From an uncultured Bacteroidales bacterium (GTDB lineage Bacteria > Bacteroidota > Bacteroidia > Bacteroidales > UBA3663), in the NCBI GenBank assembly GCA_937899265.1, contig CALBPV010000123.1, positions 1-30,029 on the forward strand: a stretch of 30,029 nucleotides of DNA, given 5' to 3'. Below, one piece after another: positions 1-9,175 of this stretch. The position numbers were made by a program, and so were the translations under genes. The notes beneath the pieces are model-generated. The model was not told the DNA's origin and ran no database searches. It saw only the letters and a list, made by a program, of their open reading frames with translations. The number at the start of each line of letters is the position of its first letter. Positions within the stretch are counted from its first letter, which is position 1.

Positions 1-1493
1 GCATTCATCGTGACACCGGGTGCCGATGTTGCAATGGTCTGGTCGGCACCGCGCGAGAGTGTGGCGCTCCAAAAATGGCCGTCGGTAGTCCACAGCTGAG
101 CACCGGGCCACTGGTTGGTGAACTTACCGGCGAGACAGCGTCCGTTGTCGTTGCCGCGCACCCAGCGTATGAGTTTCTCGTTAGTTGTGGCATCGACCAG
201 GACAGCTCCGGGATTATCCTCCAGACAACGGAAGCCTTCCTGTCCTTTGCGGAAGGGATCGAAATCGCCGTAGTGCTGGGCATCGCCGTGGCCCAAGCCG
301 GTAGATGAAAGACGCCGGCCGAACTCATCGACCACGCAGTTTCCGTGGACAATCTCATCGCGTCCGTCCTCATCGACATCGACAATGGCGAAATTATGGA
401 AGCCCTGACCGTACCAGGGATCGGAAGTGTCGTCGGTGGCAAAGGACCAACGGCGTTGGAGTTTCTTGTTCTTGACATCCCAGGTACACATGTGGAGGTT
501 GGTGTAGCAACCGCGACCGATGTAGATGGAAGGATGACGTCCGTCGAGATAAGGAGCGCCCCAGTGGAACTTGTTGGCACGGTGGCCGTAGGCTTTGGTA
601 TTGCCGTTCCACCAAAAAGCAGCGCTCACTCGAGCCAAACCGTTACCTTTGGCGACATCGTCTTCGACGGCATCGAAAATTTCGGAGTCGAGCACCTGTC
701 CCGTCTCGCCGTCGCAGAGCACGAGCCACTCATCGCCCTGAGTCTGGTAGGTGACACCTTCATAGCGATAGTTAACTGTACCGTCGCCGATGGTCTGGCG
801 TCCGCCGCCGGCCTTGGGGAACGTGGTGCCGTCGGTGGCACGAATCACCACCTCTGCCTTTCCGTCCTCGTCGAAGTCGAAGGCCATACAGTCGGTCTCG
901 ACGTGCCCTCCGTTAATCATGTTGGGGCCCATATTTATATACCACAAAAGGGTGCCGTCCAATTTGTAAGCCTCGAAACGGGCATAAGCCGTCACCTTAG
1001 GACTGAAATCGCTGTTGAAACGCTTGACGATGTACTCATACTCACCGTCGCCGTCGAGGTCAGCCACTGAAATATCGTTGATGGAATAGTTGGCCATAAG
1101 GTCGTTGCCCTGATCGTCTTTGCCGGAAACAACAGGCACTTCGATATAGGGATGTCCGTTGCCGTCGCGTGTGGCAATGACGCTGACAGCCTTACATTTG
1201 GCCTGCTCGACACCATCGACCACAGCAGCTACCTGATAAGTGGAAGAAGTTGTGCCGTCCGCATCTGAATAATTCGACACTTTCAAATCCGAAGCAATGA
1301 GCGAACCGTCACGATAGAGATTGTAAGTCACATCGTACCATTCGTCTCCGGGAATACGCCATGAGGTATAGACACCCGTTCCTGTGGACATGGCAATGAG
1401 ACCACGATTGAGGGTTTCCATCTGTCGCTGGGCAAAGAGGGAAAGCGAGGAAGCAAAAAGAATGGCTCCCAAGGAAAGCAGTTTTTTCAACAT
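1..1493 (-). CDS. Rhamnogalacturonan lyase, polysaccharide lyase family 11 (3' end beyond window)
   Basis: This frame reads without a stop from ATG 1493 to the window edge (497 codons visible; the family is usually about 600 residues, so the C-terminus is missing). Residues 1-22 form a signal peptide ending in FAQ, so the enzyme is exported. The mature part starts with the family-11 pattern (NRGLIAM, YTSWRIPGDEWYDVTYNLYRDG). It then shows acidic DxDxDG-type loops at about residues 145 (DLDGDGE), 206 (DFDEDGK) and 372 (DVDEDGR), which in this beta-propeller family bind calcium. The hallmark HGDAQH lies at about residue 402. PL11 enzymes cleave the rhamnose-galacturonic acid backbone of pectin rhamnogalacturonan I by beta-elimination. 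It has its own promoter behind the terminator of the preceding gene and is not in an operon with anything visible here. No SusC/SusD pair lies upstream; downstream is unseen. The family call is from remembered motifs. Confidence 0.87.
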   Translation of the reverse strand, partial: MLKKLLSLGAILFASSLSLFAQRQMETLNRGLIAMSTGTGVYTSWRIPGDEWYDVTYNLYRDGSLIASDLKVSNYSDADGTTSSTYQVAAVVDGVEQAKCKAVSVIATRDGNGHPYIEVPVVSGKDDQGNDLMANYSINDISVADLDGDGEYEYIVKRFNSDFSPKVTAYARFEAYKLDGTLLWYINMGPNMINGGHVETDCMAFDFDEDGKAEVVIRATDGTTFPKAGGGRQTIGDGTVNYRYEGVTYQTQGDEWLVLCDGETGQVLDSEIFDAVEDDVAKGNGLARVSAAFWWNGNTKAYGHRANKFHWGAPYLDGRHPSIYIGRGCYTNLHMCTWDVKNKKLQRRWSFATDDTSDPWYGQGFHNFAIVDVDEDGRDEIVHGNCVVDEFGRRLSSTGLGHGDAQHYGDFDPFRKGQEGFRCLEDNPGAVLVDATTNEKLIRWVRGNDNGRCLAGKFTNQWPGAQLWTTDGHFWSATLSRGADQTIATSAPGVTMN

Positions 1494-1532
1494 ACGGTAT
1501 TTGTTTTAGAAAATTCTGATAAACAAGTGCTG

Positions 1533-1567
1533 CAAATATATGGAAAAAAAACGAAACAGAAGGCAAA
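1533..1567 (-). promoter_or_regulatory. Bacteroidetes-type promoter of the PL11 lyase gene
   Basis: On the minus strand, TATATTTG (1540-1533) matches the TAnnTTTG -7 box. A TTTG (1567-1564) lies 23 nt upstream as a candidate -33 box; the spacing is a little longer than the usual 19-21 nt. The start codon follows about 40 nt after the -7 box. The -33 box coincides with the U-tract of the terminator ending the upstream gene. Confidence 0.6.
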
Positions 1568-1599
1568 AGAGCGGAATTTTAACACAAATTCCGCTCTTT
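1566..1599 (-). terminator. Intrinsic terminator after the alpha-2-macroglobulin-like gene
   Basis: AGAGCGGAATTT (1568-1579) and its exact reverse complement (1586-1597) form a 12-bp stem, extendable to 14 bp, with a 6-nt loop. On the minus strand it sits about 12 nt after the stop codon at 1611 and runs into TTTT. Confidence 0.85.
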
Positions 1600-1610
1600 A
1601 GATTCAAAAT

Positions 1611-4600
1611 TTAACGTACAATGCTGATTTCTGCCGATTGAGAATGCGCAGTTTGGTCGGCAGAATACTGACATTGAACCGTTGCGATACCGACAGAATA
1701 ATGTCCGGCGTGAGTGACGTTGAGATCCCACGAGAAGACGTGAGTGCCCTTGGGCAAACGGTCGAAGAAAAAGCGTGTCTCGCTATCCTTCGTCTCGCGG
1801 TAATACCACAATCCATCTTGTGCCACAGCTCCCGACAACTGGTCGAGGGGTTCGAAACAGGCTCCACGCTCGTCCACGAGAGAAACATATTCCAAATCGC
1901 GTTCGTTGCGTATCACCAATCGTACCTGCACTTTGTCTCCCACCGTCAGCGAATCGGGATGGACGGTCGAACCGTCGGGTCGGTAAAGAAGAAATTCCTT
2001 GCATACGCTGAGATTGGATGTACCCGTGGCCTCTATGGAGGACATCGGAGCCTTATATTGGGCATAAAGAGCCCCCCATGCGGGGGTGCCGCCCTCCTTG
2101 CGAACCGAGAGAACAGGAGTCCCTTCGGAAGCTACGACTTCCACACGGGAATAGCCCAAATAGCGGTCTGCTGCCGGCAAATCGACCGAACGCCCGAAGA
2201 GACTGACCTCCAAACGGGTGGAAGCAGCCTCCCAGCGAGTGCCGCACGTCATGAGTGCTGCCACAGCATCGGCCGCCAACGAGGAATTGCCCCAATCGGT
2301 AGTCTTCTTCTCCAAGAGGAGCCATTGGCGGATGGCATCGACCTCATCCGGACGGGGATCGACTCGCTGGAAGGTTTGCAACAAGACAGACGTGAGGGTG
2401 ACGGGATTCCACCATCGGGAGCTGCCCCAACGTATGCCGTCCCAATACATACCTTGATCGGGTTTGGTAATCGCGTGCTGACGGAGTGATTCCACGATGG
2501 CTTTGGCCTGCGCGGGATATTCTCCGCGATTGTGGAGAGTGAGCGCTGTATAGGCACGAGCGACGAGAGACTGTTCTCCCCAACGGACACGAACCTGCGA
2601 GACGGCTTTGTCGGCTATCTTGCGAGCCTCGCCCTTGAGGGGACAATCCTGCCAAAGCGAACGGGTGTAGGCAAACGCTGCAAATTGCGCATAATCAATC
2701 TTGGTCGGCCAGCGCTGCATCTCGTCACGCTGTCGGACAGTCTCACTGTCGTAATATTCAAGGGCACGGCGACAGAGTTCCTGCAAATCTTCATTGTCGC
2801 GGGCGTATCCCCACCCGTGCAGTTCGCCCACGAGTTGTAGTAAAGTCTCGGTGGCCCAATAGGAAGACCCGAAAGAAGAGCCGGGATACCAGGCCAAACC
2901 TCCGTCGGGTTGTCTGAGGTCGCGCAGTTTCCCGAGAATCTGACACTGCACAGCTGCATTGCGGGCAGAATCGGTGAGTTCCTCCAGACGTGACATACGT
3001 TCGGTCTGACATCGTGCTTCAGGTAGCCAGGGAGAAGCCTGGAGCGTGGTTGTCTTGAGGTCGGCATTCTTCTCGAGCGGTGACTGCAAGACCGAATCCT
3101 GAGCATTGAGGAGTGTCCACCGGTGAATGGCTTCGGCAAGCTGCGGATTGTCCTTCACCAAGCCTTCTGCCAGACAGAGGGCAAAGAGGTTGTGGGCGAG
3201 AGAGGTTGCCGTCACATAATCTCCGTCGGCAATGACGGGCAGGGCAAGCACGGCATACCACACCGGATTGGCACAGACTTCGAGCGTCAGGCGGGCATCT
3301 GCCGGAAAAGCAGGCACAGAGAGCGAGAGCGAATCGTCTGTCGGACGGAGCCAGAAGGGCAGCGTCTCTATCACGGGGGACACATTGGGCAGCACGGGCA
3401 AAGCCTGCTGTTCGCCGTCACCGTTGCCGTCGGCATCGGCTGCCTTGATGCGGAAAGCCAATTGAGAAAGGTCTGAGGGCACGCGCACCATGACACTGAC
3501 AGGCATGGAAGCCTTGGGCTCCACCTCCACTGTTCCATGCTTAAGGGTTAAGGGTTCATGGTTATGGGAGAAGGGGTCGAAGACTTCTATCTCATAACGG
3601 GCCGTAAGCGTAGTGTCGGCAGCGTTCTGTAGGAGAGCCTCAAGACGTATTTCGTCACCCGCACGCACGAAGCGCGGGAGTTTGGGCTGCACCATGAGAG
3701 GACGCTGAGTCACCAGCGTTCGATTGATGCCGGATGTCATCACCCGCTTGTTGAAGGCTATGGCTTGGAGTGCCCACGTGGCATTGCTCTCGGGAGCCTT
3801 GAATCGATAGGTACATGTTCCATCCTCCCCTACCGACAGCGAGGGTTCCCATATTGCCACTTTGATTTCACCCTGTCGCAGCTGCACGGCATCCAACTGC
3901 GCTGAAGTTCTGCCCCCGGTGTCTTTATCCGCTTCTTCGCTGTCATTCATTGCACGTCCGTAAGCAACACCCGTCGGAGCGGCATCGAGTGCTGCGTATT
4001 CAACCTCTTCAATTCCATCGTCACCATGATTCGCTCCTGCCACACTGGCTTTGCTTAACAGCATGCGGTTGCCAAATCTGCCGGAACTCATTTCCTCGAA
4101 AAATCTGCGTCCGTAGAATTTCCATTCGGGCGAAATGATACGAAAAGTTGATTGGGTATTCTCCTGCCAGTGGGTTTCCGTTGTACGGGAATTCCAAGAG
4201 GGACAATGCATCTCGACGAGATTCATCTGCGTCAGAGGCACAGAGAACTTCCAACGGTTGTCGGCCAAGTCTTGAAGAGCCTGATTGTAGAGTTCGAGGA
4301 AAATCCTGGCAGACGCAGCAGCGGAATCCTGATTCCTCACGGAGAAAGTCCATTCCTCGTCACTGCCGGGCACCAGCCTGTCGCGGAATGAGGAAAGAGC
4401 GAGAGTGAGCCTTTCGCGGCGAGGCGACAGCATGGTAACCTGCTGCTTATAGGAATGGAAATCGGAGATACAAACGAAATCGACTGTGAGCCGTTCGTCC
4501 AATCCCTCGGGCATGAGCATGGTGAAATGATGCAGCCCCGGATTATAGTGCAACCAGCCTTGAGAGACAATTTTGAACCTCGACTGAGCCACATACCAAA

Positions 4601-7133
4601 TGTGGGATTCCCGGTCAGACCCAATCAGCACGTGGAACTTGTTTCCTTCGAGACGGCGGGAATCCTCCGGAATCCAAAGAGGCGAAGACTGGAAACAACG
4701 GCTGTCATTCTCGCGATATAAAATGAGGGACTGCTCCAACGGTGCGGTCTCATTATCTCCCTTCACTGAGGCACGCAGCAGATAAGCTCCGGACTTCAGC
4801 CCTGCTGTCTTCAGCACCGGTGCAGAGGACGGAAATTCACCCCGGGAGACGACCTTGGCAGTATCATCCCTGTCACAGAGCTGCCAGGCGACAGTCACTT
4901 CCCGGTCGTTGTCGTCGGTGGAGCGATATACGATGGGGAGAGAGAGGGTCTTGCCCTCCAGCAAAAGAGCATCATGACCCGTCCAAGAGAGTTCGCGGAT
5001 TCGGCCCAGCGTAAAATCAGCTTCGTCCTCATGCGACTCGCCCCCTGCATCGGTGATGCGGGCACAGACGATCCAGCGGTAACGGGGCCAGTACCATCGC
5101 GGGTGTTCATCCGACACTTTCTCGCGGGCAATGACTTCGGCCGGGACAGTATATTCAAACGAACCGTCAGCTGAGGTCTGTACGGTGGTTTCCAGCATCG
5201 TCTCCTCAGCGTTCGAAGGGTTCCACCACCACGACCATTTGGAACGTTTGAGCATGAGATGTACCTCATGACCGGCCATGGGGAGTCCCGAATAGGTTTC
5301 GGCCTTGCCGCGAACCACCACAGGCTGACCGGCATGATATGAGCTGCGGGTATCGTCAAGAGAGACAAAGAACGCAGGGGTTTTGTACTCGGCCACCTCG
5401 AAATGATGCTGCTGTACAAAATTCTGGAATTGAACCTTCAGTGCCCATTCTCCGTTCATCCTGTTGGTTGGAATCACGAACTCTCCGTTGATTTGCCCGA
5501 ATGCATCGGCGGTGAAAGTCCGGATCTCCACTTCCTCATAATCGGCATCCATCAACACAACCTTGACAACCACGTCCGAAAGAAGCGCACGCGACTCGAG
5601 TCCGAGACGATAGGCTACAACATTGAACCGCACCGTCTCTCCGGGCCGATATATGGACAAGTCAGTGAAAATTTCAGCGTTCTCTCTATTGTACTCTCCG
5701 ATGGAAAGCGGATAGAATCCAAGTTCCGGAGCATACCGGTCACCGGACTCATTGACATTCACTTTATGGTATTGGGACGTTCTTCCGGCATAAACGGAAG
5801 CATAACCCTCCCTGCCTGTGGTAGATATCTGCTTGTTCTTGCCGGATTTCACCTCCAGAGCGACATCCTTGCGGGGTTCACCGGTCTTTCCGTCAACGGC
5901 GAAGACTTTCACCTCGCCGGAGTCCGACTGGGAGGAGAAAAGCATATAGTTCGATACGCGGAGCAAGTGATATGGTCCCACGTGGGAGACATCCTTCCAT
6001 ACCTTGCCCACCTTGAAAGAGGGGACTACTACGTAGTATCCGGGAGACTGAGGCGCAAATTCTGCACGCCCTTCCACCACTTCCCAGGGTCGGTGTTCCG
6101 GAAACGAGACCGATTGGGTGGCAAGCGGGGTCTGTTTGCTTAAATTGAAGCTCCAGGTGTTTGCTTCCGCCTCGCTGTCGGGAATGCGATAAAGTCTGAC
6201 TTCCGTCTCACGCACATTGCCTGCACGCACTTTCACCTCGATAGTCTGTGTCGGGTGGACGGCCATTCCATACTGCAACGATACAACCTTGCGTTCCATC
6301 ATCTGTATGAGGTTCCGTATGGCGGGTGCGTATGAAGAGTTGGGATATCGGGCGATGTAATTTTGATAGAGAGGCCAGGTTTCCTCCCCGCCCGAGGTAT
6401 GGGAAAGCAACAGCCCACCTGCCTCGTAATCGGCATAGTGTCGATAGAGAGTCAGTTTGTCTTCCTCGCTGTAACGGTCCTTGAGACGGATGGTGGGCAA
6501 CAGCGCCTTCTCATTGGCTTTCTCCCAACGGGCTACCCATTGGCTACTCAGCTCTTCATCAGCAGTCATATCGACGGCTTCATTGTAGATGAAGTCAATC
6601 AGACGGGGGAAATAGTCATGAGAGTCTTCTTCCGACTCAATCACGGCATCCCGGGTGTTTATGTCGATGGAGGCAAGGATTTCCTCTTCGTTCAACGCTT
6701 CGTTCAGCAGTTCCTGCACTCTGGCATCAAATTGGGCATCATCCCACTCGGCGATATTTTCCGGCAGAGCATCCGTCGGATTTGTGCGACCCCATCGTTC
6801 CCAACGGGTACGATTCTGATATGCTTTCAAGACGCGGGCTTCGAGCACACACAGCAGGGCACGGATATCGGGTGCCGTGACTTTCTGCCGTGTCTCGGAA
6901 ATCTTCTGCAGAATCCCGGGTGCATTCTCTTCGGAAATAGCCGATTGGGCCAGAGCGTAACGTATGAGGGCATCGACAGCCCCGTCTCCGTTGCCTTGTT
7001 CCAAAGCCTGCAGGAGCTGTATCTCGGCATTGGAAGCAACGGTTTGGGGATAACGAAAGTCAGGGTCATTGTCTCTGGCGGATAGGTTGAAAACAGACAT
7101 AAGCGAAAGGGATAGAACCAAAAGAGATTTCAT
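1611..7133 (-). CDS. Large alpha-2-macroglobulin-family protein lacking the thioester motif
   Basis: The product has 1840 residues with an N-terminal signal peptide (about residues 1-19, MKSLLVLSLSLMSVFNLSA) and no lipobox cysteine, so it is probably periplasmic or secreted rather than a lipoprotein. An N-terminal helical part is followed by macroglobulin domains. The MG2-type motif SIYRPGETVRF is in the first third, and the A2M domain signature follows in the second half (SNATWALQAIAFNKR, then PRFVRAGDEIRLEALLQN). A helical thioester-domain-like toroid occupies about residues 1290-1600. Where thioester-bearing relatives have a C-x-E-Q motif, this protein reads ADGDYVTATS (about residues 1302-1311), so no internal thioester can form. 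Bacterial relatives are thought to trap proteases or protect the envelope, often next to pbpC; no pbpC is visible here. Its ATG overlaps the coaE stop (ATGA), so it is translated from the same mRNA. The function here is inferred only. Confidence 0.85.
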   Translation of the reverse strand: MKSLLVLSLSLMSVFNLSARDNDPDFRYPQTVASNAEIQLLQALEQGNGDGAVDALIRYALAQSAISEENAPGILQKISETRQKVTAPDIRALLCVLEARVLKAYQNRTRWERWGRTNPTDALPENIAEWDDAQFDARVQELLNEALNEEEILASIDINTRDAVIESEEDSHDYFPRLIDFIYNEAVDMTADEELSSQWVARWEKANEKALLPTIRLKDRYSEEDKLTLYRHYADYEAGGLLLSHTSGGEETWPLYQNYIARYPNSSYAPAIRNLIQMMERKVVSLQYGMAVHPTQTIEVKVRAGNVRETEVRLYRIPDSEAEANTWSFNLSKQTPLATQSVSFPEHRPWEVVEGRAEFAPQSPGYYVVVPSFKVGKVWKDVSHVGPYHLLRVSNYMLFSSQSDSGEVKVFAVDGKTGEPRKDVALEVKSGKNKQISTTGREGYASVYAGRTSQYHKVNVNESGDRYAPELGFYPLSIGEYNRENAEIFTDLSIYRPGETVRFNVVAYRLGLESRALLSDVVVKVVLMDADYEEVEIRTFTADAFGQINGEFVIPTNRMNGEWALKVQFQNFVQQHHFEVAEYKTPAFFVSLDDTRSSYHAGQPVVVRGKAETYSGLPMAGHEVHLMLKRSKWSWWWNPSNAEETMLETTVQTSADGSFEYTVPAEVIAREKVSDEHPRWYWPRYRWIVCARITDAGGESHEDEADFTLGRIRELSWTGHDALLLEGKTLSLPIVYRSTDDNDREVTVAWQLCDRDDTAKVVSRGEFPSSAPVLKTAGLKSGAYLLRASVKGDNETAPLEQSLILYRENDSRCFQSSPLWIPEDSRRLEGNKFHVLIGSDRESHIWYVAQSRFKIVSQGWLHYNPGLHHFTMLMPEGLDERLTVDFVCISDFHSYKQQVTMLSPRRERLTLALSSFRDRLVPGSDEEWTFSVRNQDSAAASARIFLELYNQALQDLADNRWKFSVPLTQMNLVEMHCPSWNSRTTETHWQENTQSTFRIISPEWKFYGRRFFEEMSSGRFGNRMLLSKASVAGANHGDDGIEEVEYAALDAAPTGVAYGRAMNDSEEADKDTGGRTSAQLDAVQLRQGEIKVAIWEPSLSVGEDGTCTYRFKAPESNATWALQAIAFNKRVMTSGINRTLVTQRPLMVQPKLPRFVRAGDEIRLEALLQNAADTTLTARYEIEVFDPFSHNHEPLTLKHGTVEVEPKASMPVSVMVRVPSDLSQLAFRIKAADADGNGDGEQQALPVLPNVSPVIETLPFWLRPTDDSLSLSVPAFPADARLTLEVCANPVWYAVLALPVIADGDYVTATSLAHNLFALCLAEGLVKDNPQLAEAIHRWTLLNAQDSVLQSPLEKNADLKTTTLQASPWLPEARCQTERMSRLEELTDSARNAAVQCQILGKLRDLRQPDGGLAWYPGSSFGSSYWATETLLQLVGELHGWGYARDNEDLQELCRRALEYYDSETVRQRDEMQRWPTKIDYAQFAAFAYTRSLWQDCPLKGEARKIADKAVSQVRVRWGEQSLVARAYTALTLHNRGEYPAQAKAIVESLRQHAITKPDQGMYWDGIRWGSSRWWNPVTLTSVLLQTFQRVDPRPDEVDAIRQWLLLEKKTTDWGNSSLAADAVAALMTCGTRWEAASTRLEVSLFGRSVDLPAADRYLGYSRVEVVASEGTPVLSVRKEGGTPAWGALYAQYKAPMSSIEATGTSNLSVCKEFLLYRPDGSTVHPDSLTVGDKVQVRLVIRNERDLEYVSLVDERGACFEPLDQLSGAVAQDGLWYYRETKDSETRFFFDRLPKGTHVFSWDLNVTHAGHYSVGIATVQCQYSADQTAHSQSAEISIVR

Positions 7134-7711
7134 AAGTGACTGTTATTGAGTTGAAGCAAGTTGTTCACTTGGGTAATAAGGGAGTGTTCACCGTCGTTGA
7201 GGATAACATGACTGGCTCTGCGGTCTTTTTCTTCCTGCGACATCTGTGAGTTGATGCGAGCCAATATCTGTTCGCGTGTGCTGTGGTCGCGTGTCCGAAT
7301 GCGTTCGATGCGGAGCTCCAACGGGGCGGAAACACTCCATATCTCATCGGCCTGTCCATTGAATCCGCTCTCCCACAGAATGGCCGATTCGAAGAAACAA
7401 CGGCTCTTGCGTTTCCGGCTCCAAGCTCTGAGGTCATCCAACGTGGCGGGATGAATGATGGCATTTGCCTGACGCAATGCATCTGCATCGTTGAAGATGA
7501 CGGCTGCCAGCGCCTTACGGTCAAGTCCGTACTCCTTATTATATATATGAGAGCCGAAGGCCGCTGTCAGCGCTTCCCTTACGGCGGCATCTTCGTTCAT
7601 GAGCCGTTTGGCTTCGAGGTCGCAGTCATATACGTCATAACCCATCACCCGCAGCAAACGCGAGACTATGGATTTGCCTGTACCTATTCCTCCTGTAATA
7701 GCTGTCAACAT
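7130..7711 (-). CDS. coaE: Dephospho-CoA kinase
   Basis: This 193-residue cytoplasmic kinase phosphorylates the 3'-hydroxyl of dephospho-CoA with ATP, the last step of coenzyme A synthesis. The Walker A loop GGIGTGKS is at residues 7-14, followed by the family's DCDLEAKRLM segment (about residues 29-38). The central IIHPATLDDL and the ESAILWESGFNGQADEIWSV region match CoaE, and length is typical. It lies 26 bp after the YbbR-domain gene and its stop overlaps the next start by 4 bp (ATGA), so it sits inside an operon. The order nusB-yajC-ybbR-coaE is a recurring Bacteroidales arrangement. Confidence 0.96.
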   Translation of the reverse strand: MLTAITGGIGTGKSIVSRLLRVMGYDVYDCDLEAKRLMNEDAAVREALTAAFGSHIYNKEYGLDRKALAAVIFNDADALRQANAIIHPATLDDLRAWSRKRKSRCFFESAILWESGFNGQADEIWSVSAPLELRIERIRTRDHSTREQILARINSQMSQEEKDRRASHVILNDGEHSLITQVNNLLQLNNSHL

Positions 7712-7737
7712 AGGGATTTTGTTTTGGGTGGAGAGAT

Positions 7738-8751
7738 TTACCAGACACCTTTTTCGTCCACGAACTCCACACTGTCGGGAAGAACCCGCAGATTGGCAAC
7801 CGTCTCGTTGTTGAGGCTGGAATGGTGTTTGTATTTCAATCGGACGGGAATCTTTCGTCCGCGCCCGTAAAGAATGTCCAGGTAGGAGACCGAAAGCGTG
7901 AAGTCCTCAGCCTTAAGTTCCCTGTAATGGGACACATCCACCAGACACGACACCGTGGCCCGATAGGGGAAAAGATTGAGCCGGTGGCCGTCGGGTACGT
8001 AATCTGTCGCGATGGGCAGATTGTCGAACGTACGTTCCACGTACTGCAAGACGGGTATCGTGATGTCGATGGAATCGGGTGACAGGTTGACCCCGACGGG
8101 TGCCACCAGCCGCAGCCGTACGGAAACCGTGTCGGTGAGGTTGTAATAACGGCACGCATAGGTCTGAACCATTGTCATCGTGTCAAGCATCACTGCCGGA
8201 GCATGCACAATGACCGAATCGGGAGAGAATCGGACGGGCTTACAACGGTAGTTGTTTGCGGGACGGTAGTCGATGTCGAGACTTACGGGCAGTTTCTTGC
8301 CTTCGGCTGTGGCATAACGGGCATCTATCAGAGCCGGAGCAACAGCCGTGATTTGGGTTGTGGGCAGCAGGTCGGCCAAAATCAACGACTGCATCTCTGC
8401 AGCTGAGATTCGGAAATTGCCCGACACATCGGCGTACCTGTTGAAATCGACAGTGAGATATTTGATTTTGTTGTCATATCTGTAGGACAGCAGGTTGATG
8501 TTGATGTCTCGAATGTGGAACCTTACCTTTTCGGGCACACGTGTTGTGAAAACCTTGTTGTCCGGCTGGTTTTCGATGATGAAATCGACAGTAATCTCCG
8601 CATCGTTCTCCTCGCGAGCGGTCTCCACTGCCCAAAAGAACATGGACATGAGGAGAAAGCCCAGGAAAACGATGATTTCGCGACGCTGAATGCGTTTGAC
8701 GAAAGCCCTGAAGTTGCGATAAATCCTGACGAGAGGAGAAGAATTTTTCAT
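7738..8751 (-). CDS. YbbR-domain membrane-anchored protein
   Basis: This 337-residue protein has a basic N-terminus, one membrane span at about residues 24-42 (REIIVFLGFLLMSMFFWAV) and an extracytoplasmic beta-rich remainder. The rest looks like tandem YbbR repeats (for example KVRFHIRDIN near residue 75, KLPVSLDIDY and KPVRFSPDSVIVHAP in the middle, ATVSCLVDVS and IPVRLKY near the end). In Firmicutes the YbbR protein CdaR regulates a diadenylate cyclase; whether this one does so is unknown and no cyclase gene is in the window. It sits between yajC and coaE. Its ATG lies directly behind a terminator-like hairpin, so its expression may be set by readthrough or processing. The family assignment is by pattern and position. 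Confidence 0.8.
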   Translation of the reverse strand: MKNSSPLVRIYRNFRAFVKRIQRREIIVFLGFLLMSMFFWAVETAREENDAEITVDFIIENQPDNKVFTTRVPEKVRFHIRDININLLSYRYDNKIKYLTVDFNRYADVSGNFRISAAEMQSLILADLLPTTQITAVAPALIDARYATAEGKKLPVSLDIDYRPANNYRCKPVRFSPDSVIVHAPAVMLDTMTMVQTYACRYYNLTDTVSVRLRLVAPVGVNLSPDSIDITIPVLQYVERTFDNLPIATDYVPDGHRLNLFPYRATVSCLVDVSHYRELKAEDFTLSVSYLDILYGRGRKIPVRLKYKHHSSLNNETVANLRVLPDSVEFVDEKGVW

Positions 8752-8763
8752 CGGAAAACAGAA

Positions 8764-8792
8764 AGACCGCCGACGAGGAATGTCAGCGGTCT
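8764..8792 (-). terminator. Terminator or attenuator hairpin between yajC and ybbR
   Basis: The arms 8764-8774 and 8782-8792 form an 11-bp stem with a 7-nt loop. One position is a C/A mismatch on the plus-strand RNA but a U-G wobble on the minus-strand RNA, so it is a continuous stem only in the sense direction of the operon. The U-rich run UUCUGUUUUCC follows, and ybbR starts 13 nt beyond the stem. Confidence 0.65.
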
Positions 8793-8807
8793 GTAACGGA
8801 AGTCGGA

Positions 8808-9161
8808 TTATTTATTGGCCTGCTGAACGTCGGAAAGATCCTTGTAAACGCAGTCGCGATTGACCTGGATGCGGGTGGTGTAGTCGGGCTTTACGCGCAG
8901 GATGAAGCTTTCCACCTCCTCCTCACCTTTGCTGTTGGTGCGCTTCACTACGCTTTCAATATTGCCATACACACCGCCGGTGGTGACCACATGGTCGCCT
9001 TTGTGCATGGCGTTGCGCTCCTCCTTCAGTTTCTTCTGCTGTTGCTGTTGCGGACGAATCATGAAGAAATAGAACACTACGACGATGAGGATAATGAAAA
9101 TCCAACTGGACCAGGTGGCGCCCTGGGGCTGTCCGGCCTGTAATAAAACAATGTATAACAT
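8808..9161 (-). CDS. yajC: Sec translocase accessory subunit YajC
   Basis: The 117-residue protein has a single membrane span (about residues 17-35, SSWIFIILIVVVFYFFMIRP) directly followed by the YajC signature RPQQQQQKKLKEERNAMHKGDHVVTTGGVYG. A small cytoplasmic beta domain completes it. YajC associates with SecDF-YidC and supports protein export, but is dispensable in many bacteria. The gene starts 14 bp after nusB and is followed by a hairpin before ybbR. Size and topology are typical. Confidence 0.96.
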   Translation of the reverse strand: MLYIVLLQAGQPQGATWSSWIFIILIVVVFYFFMIRPQQQQQKKLKEERNAMHKGDHVVTTGGVYGNIESVVKRTNSKGEEEVESFILRVKPDYTTRIQVNRDCVYKDLSDVQQANK

Positions 9162-9175
9162 TTTTGTTTTGGAAT

